From Solen grandis (lineage: Eukaryota > Mollusca > Bivalvia > Adapedonta > Solenidae), in contig CM037778.1 in the NCBI GenBank assembly GCA_021229015.1, forward strand, positions 19,922,909 through 19,986,908: a DNA stretch of 64,000 nucleotides, in the 5' to 3' direction. A program made the translations under genes and the position numbers. Every line of letters starts with the position of its first letter. Position 1 is the stretch's first letter. Positions 46,801-58,713 of the stretch are shown here, piece by piece. The notes below the pieces were generated by a model. It was not told the DNA's origin, ran no database searches, and saw only the letters and a program-made list of their open reading frames with translations.

Positions 46801-48812
46801 ATGATTATCAAAGGTAAAGTGGTTGATCCTGACCAAAAGTCTACGGAAACATTTCTCTTGGAGCCACTGCAGAACGTTTTACAAGACAAAGGAATTGTTG
46901 CCAAGGCATTAGTACAAGGCCAGGGTTATGTACCACTGCGGCTGCTTAACTTATCAGAAGAAACGCTTAAAGTTTTTAAAGGCAAGAATTTAACAAATGT
47001 CAGCCCTGTTTTTGAAGTGAAGAAGCTCAATTCGACAGCAGTAAAGAAAGAGACTTTGCCCGATCACTTGCAAAATCTATACAAAAGAAGCACAGAGGGT
47101 ATGACACAGAAACAAAGTGAGGCTGTGGCAAAGCTACTGATCAAATTCTCGTCTGCATTCTCAGAATCAGATGAAGACATAAGTAGAACAGGTATTATTC
47201 GCCACAAAATTGACACTGGCAGTGCTCATCCAGGAAAAAAGCCATTGTGGAGAGCGCCTGTACATATGAACCAGGAAATAGACCAACAGATCGATGACAT
47301 GTTAAGTAGAGATGTTATCAGGCCTTCATGTAGTCCTTGGGCAAGTCCTATCGTGATGGTGTCAAAGAAAGATGGGACAAAACGCTTTTGTGTTGACTAT
47401 AGGAAATTGAACGACCTTACAGTCAAAGATTCTTATCCTCTACCTAGGATAGACGAGACCCTAGAGCAGCTATCTGGAGCACAATGGTTCTCCTGTTTAG
47501 ATCTCAATTCGGGATACTGGCAGGTAGAGGTAGACGAAGCTGAAAGAGAGAAAACGGCGTTTGTATCTCGCCGTGGCCTGTTTGAACGGTTGATGGAAAT
47601 CGTTCTGGCTGGGCTAAACTGGCAGATTTGTTTAATATATCTTGACGATATAATTGTACAGTGGACATCATTTGAGTCCATGTTGTCCAACCTGGACACA
47701 GTTCTTGGTAGACTGCAGAATGCAGGCTTGAAATTGAAACCAAGAAAATGCCAGTTGTTCCGCAAGGAAGTGGAATACTTAGGCTACATAGTGTCAGCAT
47801 CAGGTATAAAAACAGACCCAAAGAAGATCCAAGCTGTCAAGGAGTGGACTGTGTCTAAAAGCGTTACCGAGGTGCGAGCATTCATCGAAGATTCGTCAAA
47901 GGGTTCTCAGACATAGCTAAGCCACTTAGTCGCCTTACACAGAAAAGTCAGACTTTTAAATGGGATGACGAATGCACCAATGCATTTGAAACTCTTAAGA
48001 AATGTTTGTGTGAGTCACCAGTGCTCGCCCATCCAGACTTTACCCAGGAATTCGTCTTAGACACCGATGCGAGTGATCTAGGGATCAGCGCTGTACTTTC
48101 TCAAGTCTTAGATGGACAGGAGAAAGTGATTGCTTATGCAAGCAAGACATTGTCTAAGTCCGAACGCCGATACTGTGTAACAAGAAAGGAGCTTTATGCC
48201 CTCGTGCATTTTGTAAAATACTTCAAGCACTATTTGTATGGTAAGCCATTTACGGTACGAACGGACCACAGCTCACTGCGCTGGTTGATGAAATACAAGA
48301 ATCGAGAGGGACAGGTGACTAGATGGATTGAGACGCTTTCCAACTATGATATGAAAATAGCTCACCGAGCTGGAAGAGCCCACACAAATGCAGATGGTAG
48401 GAGTAGAATTAAGTGCAAGCAGTGTGGAATGGCCACTGAGAGTGAAGGTGACAGGAATGATTTGAAATTTGGGGAAGTAAAGCTTGTTGCTCAGGTAGCA
48501 GAAGATAAGATACTAGACCTGAAATCTGCACAAGATAGTGACAAAGATATTTCATTGATAAAGATTTGGAGAGCAAAGAAAGAGAGACCCGAATCTCATG
48601 AAGTAGCCAGTGAGAGCCACTTTGTGAAATCACTTGTTTCACAGTGGGACAGGCTAGAATTAAGAGATGGCGTCCTAGTTAGACGTTGGGACGCACTTGG
48701 TATAGGAGATACCATCTGGCAGGGAGTGGTACCGTATAGCAACCGTAGAGTTGTTTGCAATACTCCCATGATACTCAATCCTCAGGCCATCTTGGAGTTA
48801 GGAAAACCTTGA
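46801..48812 (+). pseudogene. reverse transcriptase and RNase H, with deletions
   Basis: Finger and palm motifs are SKKDGTKRFCVDYRKLND, FSCLDLNSGYWQVEVDEAE and the catalytic YLDDIIV. Between RRGLFE and RLMEIVLAG about 15 residues including the usual 'GLCNAP' block are missing, in frame. A further short deletion near 47,885 shifts frame (VRAFIED). RNase H follows at 48006 with LDTDASDLG, RKELYALVHFVKYFKHY and VRTDHSSLRWL. Its His-Gly-like end is degraded (HTNADGRS). It is inactive as it stands. Confidence 0.85.
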
Positions 48813-50169
48813 GTAAGATCAGACAAGGCTACTATTGGCCGGGCCTTCAGAATGATGTGAAGACCTACATTGCAGGATGTGAAGTATGTGCAAAGCGAAA
48901 GGAACCATTGAAGACCAAGCGAGCACCTATGAAGATCGTGCGCAGTGGTTTCCCTATGGAACGTCTTGCAATTGATATCCTTGGAGAATTTCCCATATCA
49001 AAGAATGGAAATCGTTACATTCTAGTCATTGGTGACTATTTCACCATATGGACGGAGTGCCATGCCATACCATCAATTGAAGCAAGTACAGTGGCAAAGG
49101 CATTAGTAGATCAGGTGGTCACAAGATTTGGCATACCTTACCAAATCCACTCTAACCAAGGAAGGCAGTTTGAGAGTAAGCTGTTCACTGAAATGTGTAA
49201 GATTTTGAAATTCACAAGACTCGAACAACTGCATACCATCCCCAGTCAGATGGCATGGTGGAGCGCTTTAACAAGACTTTGGTGACGATGTTAAGTGCTT
49301 ATGTGGACGACAATCACACAAATTGGGATGAACATCTTCAACTAGTGATGATGGGTTATCGCTCATCTGAACATGAGACCACTGGAGTGACACCGAATAT
49401 ATGCATGCCCGGAAGGGAGAATTCCACCCCCTTAGACCTGATGTATGAAATGCCCCCACAAGTGAAAGAGATCCCCCAGAATCAATGGGTTTGGGAATTG
49501 CAAGAGAAACTTGAAAATGTACATTCACATGTCCGCCAGAATACAGGGGAGGCAATGAAGCGTCAAAAGAAGTATCACGATAGCAATCTGTCTTATGAAA
49601 ACTTCAAGGTTGGTGACAAAGCTTTTGTTTACTTTCCTGTCAAAAAGGTTGGTAATTCCTCCAAACTGACATCTTATTGCAGGGGGCCATATGAGATAAC
49701 TAAGAAGTTAGCCAGCTGCATATATAAGGTAAGATGTGGTCGTGATAATACCGAACAGATTATACACTGTGACAGACTCAAAGAGGCCAAGACGCAAGTG
49801 CTGATTGGTGAAGGTGAGGAACTTAATGATTTTGTAAAATCTGATGATCCCAAAATAGAACCATTAAATGACACAGAATATGAAACTGATTTCAGTAAGC
49901 AAAGAATTCGGAGAAAACCTGTCTGGATGCAAGATTATGTTACTTCAATTTCCAGTTTCAAGATGCCGAAAACCAAGGTCACACCTAGAAAGGCAGAATT
50001 CATTTGCCCATCCTGCAAGGATGTTCAAGACAACCAAACAGACTTCAAATACCATTACATGAAGTGCATTGAAAAAGAGTTTGGTAGTGACATATGTAAG
50101 CGGACCTTCAAGAAAAGGTTTTACTTTGAGCAGCATATGATGAAGAAGCATGGAGAAGGAGCTGATTGA
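48755..50169 (+). pseudogene. integrase with GPY/F and C-terminal zinc fingers, frameshifted
   Basis: The HHCC zinc motif is at 48760-48895 (H...HLG...C..C), and LAIDILGEF holds the first catalytic Asp. The second Asp is changed to Asn (IHSNQGRQFES). A frameshift near 49,230 follows, then the third acidic residue in MVERFNKTL. The GPY/F module reads YCRGPYEITKKL...HCDRLKEA. Uncommon for Gypsy, the last 70 residues carry two C2H2-like fingers (CPSC...HYMKC and the pair ending EQHMMKKHG). The element ends at a TGA, 50167-50169. Confidence 0.85.
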
Positions 50170-50784
50170 AGTACAGACCTCGGGAGTGAAAGTGATTGGA
50201 GTGACCTAGACATAGAAATCTACTACTTCCGCTGGTAAACAAAACGTATTGATTTTGTATACAGTATAAGTACATTGCTGCTTTTGATCACTATTTTCGA
50301 ATGTAAATACCCGCTAAATGTAAGTAAACCTTTTGTTCTTTGTTGTAACGAATTGCAATCTCTCTTTCCAATGTACACGCTAAGTCTTATATTCCAAGAT
50401 AATACGTGAAATCCTTAAGAATCACCAGCGCATTGTGAAGATACACATTAAGGCAATGCGTGTAACACCAATTGTTTGAATTGTTGGTTTCAGTCACAGT
50501 AATCATTGGTGTTTAATTGTACAAAAAGAGTGTATTAAAACCGGGCAAAGAAATTCTGACTCACTGATTGGTTATGTACCACATATTACTGTAATTTCAC
50601 AGTCATGAGTTGCGTAACGACTGTATCATATTTAGTACGGATCCTGTATCATAACTAGCGAATTTACGGAATTATTTGTATCATATTTAGCGAGTTTAAC
50701 AAAAGTGATGGGAACAAATTTGTATTATATTTTGCAATTAAATATTTTGATTAAAGTTCATTTTCATTAAGTTTCAAGTAAAAT
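50170..50784. other. 3' flank of the Gypsy element, no gene seen
   Basis: No match to the leader at 44440-45138 was seen. The sequence has a repeated word GTATCATATTTAG at about 50,622, 50,670 (variant ending in G) and 50,647 (variant). No polypurine tract is obvious. Confidence 0.5.
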
Positions 50785-50985
50785 ATGGACGAACTTAAAT
50801 GTGAAAACTGCAATTTTGCAACACAAGATTTAGAAGAAGTAATTTACCACTGTATAAACGACCACAAAGACAAAATACTAAAGATAAGAATAAGTAAATA
50901 TTCACCCAGAAATGAAGTTTGTCAATACAATCGTTTATTACAGTACAGTATTAATGCTTTGTTTTGTTGTGTTGTTTTATTTTAA
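50785..50985 (+). CDS. small open frame with one zinc finger
   Basis: MDELKCENCNFATQDLEEVI, then YHCINDH, forms C-x2-C-x12-H-x4-H, the same spacing as the two fingers of the transposase at 21.7-23.9 kb. It is followed by a basic stretch (KILKIRISKYSPRNE). The frame ends in a hydrophobic tail that may be intron read-through. It looks like the first exon of a longer gene or element whose rest I cannot find. Confidence 0.45.
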   Translation: MDELKCENCNFATQDLEEVIYHCINDHKDKILKIRISKYSPRNEVCQYNRLLQYSINALFCCVVLF

Positions 50986-53690
50986 AAATGAGTGTAATGA
51001 AATATAAGTAGTTGTCAGAAATCATGAGTGTTCAGTACTATCACACGGCGCCAGGTCACATGAGGTAATTTTTTATTTCAGTCATTACGAAGGCATTTAT
51101 TTCAAAAACCCTTGATATTTATTAAAATAACTTATTTATTTCAATTTAGACGGTAGGTTGCACACAGCTATAACGAAATATTAAACCAATGACTATACTG
51201 ATGCTAACCTTCAAATGAGTGGAATAACGCCCTCTTCATTTCTTTTTTCAAATAGTGCCACTAAAGACTTAACTTGCACTAAAACCAAATGATCAACATA
51301 GTAAATAAGTTGGTGTTCTGTTTCATACTGGAAACTATGCTATAGGAGATACCGAGCTATGTTATTTTAATTGTGATAGTTACTCGAATATTTTGTTTAA
51401 CGAATACCTTCATAGAAATCATAAAAAGAAAAATCATGTTTAGAAAAAAATTAATAACAGCATAACAACGAAAATAACACAAACACGAAGAATAATTTTC
51501 AACCAATATCTGGAGCCCAGTAGCTTTAAATGGTGATTAGAATAATTGTTGAACAATTAAACGGAGAATATAGTTTCTTCCATAGAAAATACTAAAAGCT
51601 GTTTAAAACAAAAAATATATAAACAACAAGAGTTGTCCCTGGACATAGTGCTGGACTATATGAATCATTGTCATAAAATTCCTAATATACTAAGCACATT
51701 TGAATTGAATTCATGACAAACCTGTCTTAACAAGGAAGATATAAAATGTATGCAAAAATCTATATAATGTTGGTTGATATAGTATACTACTATCTTTTAA
51801 CAGATAATAGAGAATGGCATAGAATAGGGCATATTAGAGTTATCTACCTTGACTTAAAATTTATCATGCTACTGAACATAGTCTTAATGTTTCAACAATG
51901 TTTAATTATTGAGTATATGTATAAAAGTTGCTTGCCGCAAAAAATCATACAATTCTCTCCAGAGGGGGCATAATTAGCAATAAATTAAAGAGTTATCCAC
52001 CTTGATAATTTTAGTCTCCTGAACATTGTGAATACTGGAATATCATGAATATAGAGACTTAGTAATGGTTCATATAAATTGCTCTTCTCATTAAGGTCGA
52101 TGTTAATGCAAGTTTTCAAGTTCATAGCTCTCTCGGTCTAATAATTATAATGGAGCAACATTAAAAAAATGAAAATTAACATGGACAATCAATCGAAAAA
52201 AAAAAAACGAATTGCAAAATAAGGTGACGAAAAATTAGAAAACTTTACAAAATGGACATCAAATGATATTTTCTGTGAAACATGGCCACATTTACTTGAT
52301 AAACGACATGATATGTATGCTTAGATGAGCTAACAACAAAACTGTTTGGACGAAATTGGCATCAACATTTACTGAAAGAAGAGAAGAAAAAAAAATTAAC
52401 ATGAGAGTGTAGGCACAAGTGATTTATACATGTGATATCAGACGACTTTAAGTTATCTAACTAGATCTCCATTTGAATTTTCTTTCACATTTTGGACAAT
52501 CAAATCTTTGACTTTCATGCTCAACCCTATCATGCTATATCTTGCGGAGGAACACTACGTACAGGCGAAAGCACTGTGTGTTGGTAGTGATATCAGTTGT
52601 TTTTACTTTTTGAACGCTTTTCAAAGGGGTTGATGTCACTGTCACTTTTTTTTGTCAATAAAACTTCCATCAACGCAAACGATTTCAAAGGTTTCGTCTG
52701 ACATTTTTACCTGGAAAAAAAATATATCACTTGGCGATATAACCGCATAATATATTGCTGTAAACAAATGTATTACTATCACTGGCACCAGGCCTCGAAT
52801 GAATAGTCAAGATACATCAAATATACCTTTGAACAGTGTTTAATCTCTGGGTACTCTTTGAGTTGAAAATTAACCAAAACAAGGACGTGCTGCAAATCAA
52901 TCTTAAACCTTCCAAATAATGACATCGCTGGCCTCAAAATAAGATAGAACATACGCTTATGATAAATAAAACAGTAGCTAACTCTGTTTGTAGACATGTA
53001 CAATTTGTTGTCGAGTTTCTCATTTTGAAAGAAATAATTCATGCCGAACGTTAAGACACAATTTTATTAGAATAAATTCGACATATACTTAGTACATCCG
53101 CTGTTGGGCAAAAATTAGTTGTAAATCTTAACTCCCATCTCGTTCTGTTTTACTGTAAGCCTTAGCTTGCTAATAAATAAATGAATAATATTCAGGAACG
53201 ACAATTCAAAATTTTGGTCCAGCTAGAAATCATCTACTAAATCTCTAATATTCATAAAAATAGATCCCTATCATCATACAGATCACTCGCCAACTTTTGC
53301 TAAGTCTATAAGCCAATTAAAAAGCATTTTTCACATCTAAAGACAGTCTCCAGCGCAATAAACTTTCAATAATTGTATGGCTAACCTTTTAATATTGATA
53401 TATCAATGATAATTACGTACGTTCTCCGTTATATTTAGGTTATTTTTGGCAATTTCTAGATAAAGGCGAGGGTACATGTTCACTGTTTTCGGTGATTACC
53501 TAGATTATTTAACCCTATACTTAAAACAAACACTTTGTAAATAACAATTATCCAGCTCTTTATTATTCATTTAATTATTCCATTCCATAAATACGATTAT
53601 ATCAACAAAAATACAGAAAAACTTCCCTTTTTCGGAGCCGTGAACATGTACTCTGAATAAATCCCCGATAAATTATTCACTAGCGGAAGT
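50986..53690. other. no gene seen; weak repeat at 51.8-52.1 kb
   Basis: Two diverged units at about 51,817-51,870 and 51,967-52,015 share GGGCAT(A/T)ATTAG, then AGTTATC(T/C)ACCTTGA. The rest shows no supported coding sequence. The minus-strand frame at 52,779-53,042 has no domain. Confidence 0.45.
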
Positions 53691-53699
53691 AGTAGATAC

Positions 53700-55695
53700 A
53701 GTTGGATTCATGACTGGGGTTATGCTAAACAAGTTGTGCACCATGCCAAAAGTGAGGCTGAGAAAGAGATTTTTCAAAACATCAATCCTAAGTCTGGTGA
53801 AATATTCAAGTCGGCCAAGCAAATGCGCCGTGACAATCAAGATGTTACAGTCGAGAAACCAGTACGGAATGATGAGGGCGAAATTTCTCTTGATGTTGAA
53901 GCTATGAGGGCGTCATGGAAGCAGCATTATGAGAGCCTGCTTAATGTGGAATTCCCCTGGAACCCTAATGATCTCTCAGGTGAACCTCCCACAGAGGGCC
54001 AAAGTGTTCGAATTACCGCCGAGATGATCGAAAAAGCAATAAATAAGATGGGGCTAGGTAAAGCAGCTGGCCCACCTGGCATTGTGGTTGAGATGCTCAA
54101 GCACACAGGCAAGGCTGGTGTAGCATTTATTCAAGACCTCTTAGAAGCCATTGTCAGAGAGGGGCGTATTCCGGCGGAGTGGGGAAAAAAGCTACATAGT
54201 CAGCCTATACAAAGGCAGGGGTGATGCACTTAAGAAGGGAAATTACCGTGGCCTAAAGCTGCTTGACCAGGTCATGAAAATCTTTGAGAGAATTGTGGAA
54301 CAAATGATTAGAAATCAAGAACAGATTGATGGGATACAATTTGGCTTCATACCAGGCAGAAGAACCACGGATACCATCTTCATCGGCATATAGCAGATGC
54401 AGGAAAAAACACCTCATAGCCAGCAAACCTTTATATATGGCTTTCAATGACCTTGAGAAGGCCTCTGATCACGTTCAAAGGAAAGTCATATGGTGGGCCA
54501 TGCGAAAATTAGGTGATGAAGAATGGCTTGTCCAATCTGTAAAATTAACGTCTCCAGTGCTAGAAGTAGTGTCCGTGTTGGTGATGGCTAAGAATTTGAT
54601 ATCTATGTGGGTGTTCATCAAGGCTCTGTACTAAGCCCATCACTATTCATAATTGTACTGAAGGCATTAACATTTGAGTTCCGCACAAGCTGTCCTTGGG
54701 AGATCCTGTATGCTGATGACCTGGCTATTGTTGACACCTCCCTAGAAGCGCTGTTGGAGAGAGTGCAAAGGTGGAAGGCATGGAGGAGAAAGGTGTCAGA
54801 GAAAACATGAAAGTAATAATCTCTGGTCCCAATCTTGATTCTCTAAAAACAGAAAAGCACCCCTGTGCTGTTTGCTTAAGCGGCACAGGCAGATACGCTT
54901 TTGTACCAACTGCTCAAACTGGCCCTCTAAAATCTGACCCGAACTACAGGTGTCCACGCTGCAATGGACAAGCTCGACCTTTTGGTGGTAGACCAGTCTA
55001 AGAGGTGCCTGTTGGTGATGGAAAAAATGGAGGATGTAGCTGATTTCTGCTACCTTGGAGACACTCTGTCATCTGGAGGGGGTTGTGAACTAGCTGCAAT
55101 AGCACGCTGCAAGTCCGCCTGGAACAAAATTATAGAGCTCTTCCCAGTCCGAGCAAGCAAACAACGGCCAATTGTTACCAGAGGTCGTATCTACTCTTCT
55201 TATATAAGACTTGTCTTGCTATATGGTTCCGAGACATGGGCTGTATCAGCTGCCACACTCAGGAAACTGCAGCGTAATGACAGAGCCATGCTAAGATGGA
55301 CCTGCCTGGTCAAGCCTTAAGAATATGTCCCCTTTTAGACCCTTCTCTCTCAGCTTAACAATAGGTTCATTGCAGATATTCTCCGAAAAAAAACAAAAAA
55401 AACAACAACAACAAAAAACAAGCTAAGATGGTTTGGCCATGTAGAGCGCAGTCAAGGGTGGATATCTCAAAGGGCCTTAGGCAGACCAAAGCTGTCTTGG
55501 GACGATCTTGTGAAACGGGATCGTGAGTCTCTAGGGATGGACTGTGCAACCCACAATATCGTCAGGCATGGAGAGGGTGACTTCGCTCCCGACTGGCCAG
55601 CTAGGCCTAACCCTTGTGAAAAAGAATTATTCAAGGCCTGGATAATCAAAACTGGATGTTGATGATGACGACGACGATGATGATTATGATGATGA
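53700..55695 (+). mobile_element. RTE-like LINE, 5'-truncated and decayed
   Basis: Reverse transcriptase blocks run through several frames: MIEKAINKMGLGKAAGP, IPAEWGKK then YIVSLYKGRGD, NYRGLKLLDQVMKIFERIVE, FGFIPGRRTTDTIFI, GVHQGSVLSPSLF, LYADDLAIVD (the catalytic YADD) and LLYGSETWAVSAATLRKLQ. A C-terminal end reads KLRWFGHVERS. At least five frameshifts or stops separate them. An A-rich insertion interrupts at about 55,386-55,420. The element ends in a GAT/GAC repeat tail (55,657-55,695), as is common for RTE-type LINEs. Confidence 0.85.
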
Positions 55696-57615
55696 ATGCC
55701 TTTGTTTCAATATTAAAACATATTGTGTATCTTTCTTCATTCTAAGATACACTTCAAGTCTTGGAACTAGTGTTCTATTTATGTACTTAAATATATATAC
55801 TCATCTCAAAAAGGTTTATGTAAAATAATGTTTTCCTGTTCACCCACATAAATTTTATTTTCAGAGAGTTTTTCTTGCCGTCTTTATTTCAATGTGCTGC
55901 CTCAGGCAGCACGTTTGTTATTGTATGATCTGTTCTGCTTCAAAACTAGCACTATCCTATGAATATATCAAAGTATCTCTCACACAGGGATTAGTACAGC
56001 TCTATGACAAGGCAGCAGTCACTGAAAAAATCTCTTTCTTAGGACCAAATGTCATCTGTTGAGCAGATGTGAAGAGGAAGAGATGGGTCTACCTTATTTG
56101 TTATCAAAAATGTGTGTCAGTGCTAAAGGCACATTTGTTGATTCCATGACGTTAATCTTTTACATCTTTATGTTCTATTGAACCATTTGTCTTTCTCTGC
56201 AGTTCAGTTATTTTTGGCTGAAGTGCTTTTTCTAGCGGCGATGAAATCATCGGTCATCGTCCTTTGTATCCATGTACTTAGTACTTACAGTACAGCCCCA
56301 GTATATAAGGGTGTATTCAACTCCATTAGTTAGAACATATTTTTGCGCTTATCGATCGTTTGTGGGGGTGAGTCTAATTTTAGGCCCTCGTGCATTTTCA
56401 AGAAAATTATGTAAAAAAATCACATTGAAAGCTTTGGATAGGTATAATGTAAACAGAATTGGATCACAATAACTGCAAGTGAAGACAGTTCTTTTTCATT
56501 ACGTGATCATAACAAACTAAATTCGCCCGCACGGTAAAATGATCACGTGATAAAGACAGCATAGAATAATAAGTTCTTTAATGCTTTCATCTCAGAGACG
56601 ATTAATGTAGCTTTTACGCATTTATTCTTTACACAATGTTTATTTTTAAACAGTTTTGCTTAATCTTAGCATACATATGGTGTAGAGTTACATACAATTG
56701 TTCGATCATATTAACAATACTGAGAAGTTATTCGGTTTCAACTGTCGAAAAACGGGACCTAGAAATAAAGGTACTATAGTTGGTGTGACTGACGTCACAC
56801 ACTACTAAATATGTGTGGTTTCTCCATTACAGACAATACCGTCACGAAGGGAATTGAACATGATAAAACATATATCTAGATAAGCGTAACTTGACTGTTA
56901 CTCACTTCTCAGGCTGAACTTACAAATTCGCAACCTGAAGACTTGTTGCGGATAGTGTCACATGGTAGTTCAGGGTTGTCGTATTCTATATTTAACCGCT
57001 TACGTCGATGTGGCGTTAACAAATACAGAGTTAACCCGTGCAATGTGACCTACACTTGCCGGGTTTATTTCAAATTATTTTTAAAGACTTCAACAACATC
57101 AGCAATGGAATCTTTTTTTTTCCATTTCTACCGATCATCTGTGAACGAGCTGTTATAAGTCAGTGTAACGTTTCCAGTATTTGAAGATAGCTCAGGTTTA
57201 AATAAATTAGCATGGGAATGTGAGACAAACACTAACTCAAAAGCTGACATATTTTGTTTTTTAACACTTCCTTCTAAAGAATACCATGATTCAGATCAAT
57301 GAGTCACCTACACTTTGCCATGTTTATAAATACAGCAAAGTAAAAACCCAATGGAATTCAATACCCTATGAGATAATGTATTATGTAATAGACGAACGAT
57401 AAAAAACACACATTATCATAAATTGATCAAATTAGATTTTCTTTTTACACAGATATGTGATTTAAACAAAACTCTTCCTGCGCTATGTTTTGCTACCGTT
57501 CAATATATAAATATAAGCCAATATATAAACCAACTCGTCTTGTACGTAATGTGTAGACTTCATAATCGGTTGGAGTAACCTTCACTGCGACAGAATTTCG
57601 TTCATAAAGAGCTAA
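55696..57615. other. no gene seen
   Basis: No domain or supported splice pair on either strand. The open frames at 56,272-56,472 and 56,943-57,158 are short and without context. Confidence 0.45.
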
Positions 57616-57810
57616 ATAGTTAATTACTCTGAGGGGGAATACCCCGAGTATACAGTGGCACCCGGGTAGAACCATCGACCAATCAAAAGACAGTTGAAAG
57701 GATCCCTCACACAAACTATTTGGGTGACCCAATAGGGATTCGAACCAACAACAGTGAAAGGTTGGGTGATGTTTAGTCAAGGACTTTACCCACTCGGCCA
57801 GTGAGGCCCC
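57616..57810 (-). repeat. SINE family 1, reverse, tail missing
   Basis: It matches GTGGCACCCGGGTAGAACCA, then a run to GATTCGAACCAACAAC (B box) and CACTCGGCCAGTGAGGCCCC at the head. The 3' tail seen in other copies is absent. Confidence 0.75.
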
Positions 57811-58365
57811 GTTCAGACTTGTGTTCTTTGTTTACTTTGTAACTAAAAATATAATGAGATGTTTTCCTCAGTATAACCATATATACTACAGTTGTATATT
57901 TATATCTATATTATTATGTATATTTTGGTATTTTTACTATAGTAAATTAAAGATCAGTATGAAAACTCCTTTTCTTTTCTGGCAGGAGTTTGATTTTCAT
58001 ATAACATAGTTGCAGTATCTATGTAAGTGTTTGTACTTCTTCTCGAATTCATTTAGTTTAGTTTCACAAGATTGTAAAGTATATATCTTAACTATGTTAA
58101 GGATCGAATGTAAATCTAACGTTTAATATGCACCAGATACAAACCTTACCCAGCTTTAGTAGCAAACTGTCATAAATTTATTAATATCCACTGGCTTCTT
58201 AGCTTTAAATGAATTCATGCTGCACGAAATTTATTTTGTAATATGAACCCTCTATAATTTCTATACAAAACAGTTGACAGAGAAGCGTTAACTGAATATA
58301 AACTAAAGCTATGACTTCCGGATGCGCACAGGTACATGGTTAGAAGTCGTAAGTGAGAATCGGAT
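57811..58365. other. no gene seen
   Basis: A/T-rich sequence. It lies downstream of the SUEL gene on the minus strand and could hold its last exon, but none is identified. Confidence 0.4.
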
Positions 58366-58510
58366 TACGAGCACGGTAGCTCAATGGTTAAAAGGGTCTT
58401 ATGTTACGCCAGAAGTTCCGGGATCGAGTCCCGGCCCGGGGTATAAGTGGTAAGAGTGATGACATGTTACACCAGAGTCCACGGGTTCGAGTCCCGACCA
58501 GGCCTTGTAT
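58366..58510 (+). repeat. tRNA-like SINE head, two B boxes
   Basis: GAGCACGGTAGCTCAATGG (A box) and GGGATCGAGTCCCGG (B box) are followed after about 60 bp by a second box, GGGTTCGAGTCCCG. It is not a functional tRNA: the cloverleaf arms do not close. It looks like a dimeric tRNA-derived repeat. Confidence 0.55.
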
Positions 58511-58713
58511 TATTTTCACGAATTCCTGTATCATTCAATGATGCACATTTGTTGGACTTAACGTGAAAGAGGAAAAATCCCTTTTCATTTTATACTTCAT
58601 TTCGATATAAATGATAAATTACGACCTTTTTTATCCAGCTTAATATTCTTCTGTGTCATAATGACATAGGAAAATTGGAGTCAGAGTAGAAATGAAAGGG
58701 CGTGTAATCTTAC

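Larger units (their letters stand above)
44430..50169 (+). mobile_element. decayed Ty3/Gypsy LTR retrotransposon, 3' LTR not seen
   Basis: The order is promoter/leader (TATATAAG at 44493-44500), tRNA-Leu primer site, gag, zinc knuckle, protease, reverse transcriptase, RNase H, integrase with GPY/F, and C-terminal zinc fingers. Reverse transcriptase before integrase is the Gypsy order. The leader sequence from 44,440 to 45,138 does not recur after the integrase, so either the 3' LTR was lost or the copy is truncated downstream. The 5' boundary is therefore not fixed. Several frameshifts and deletions (listed under each part) make it non-autonomous. Confidence 0.85.

Noticed and set aside
46801..50169. 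An active Gypsy element
   Set aside because: It has a deleted finger/palm block, several frameshifts, Asn at a catalytic Asp, and no 3' LTR.
58381..58505. True tRNA genes
   Set aside because: A- and B-box-like sequences are present but the acceptor and anticodon arms do not pair. They are SINE heads. The same holds at 2640, 4740 and 26030.
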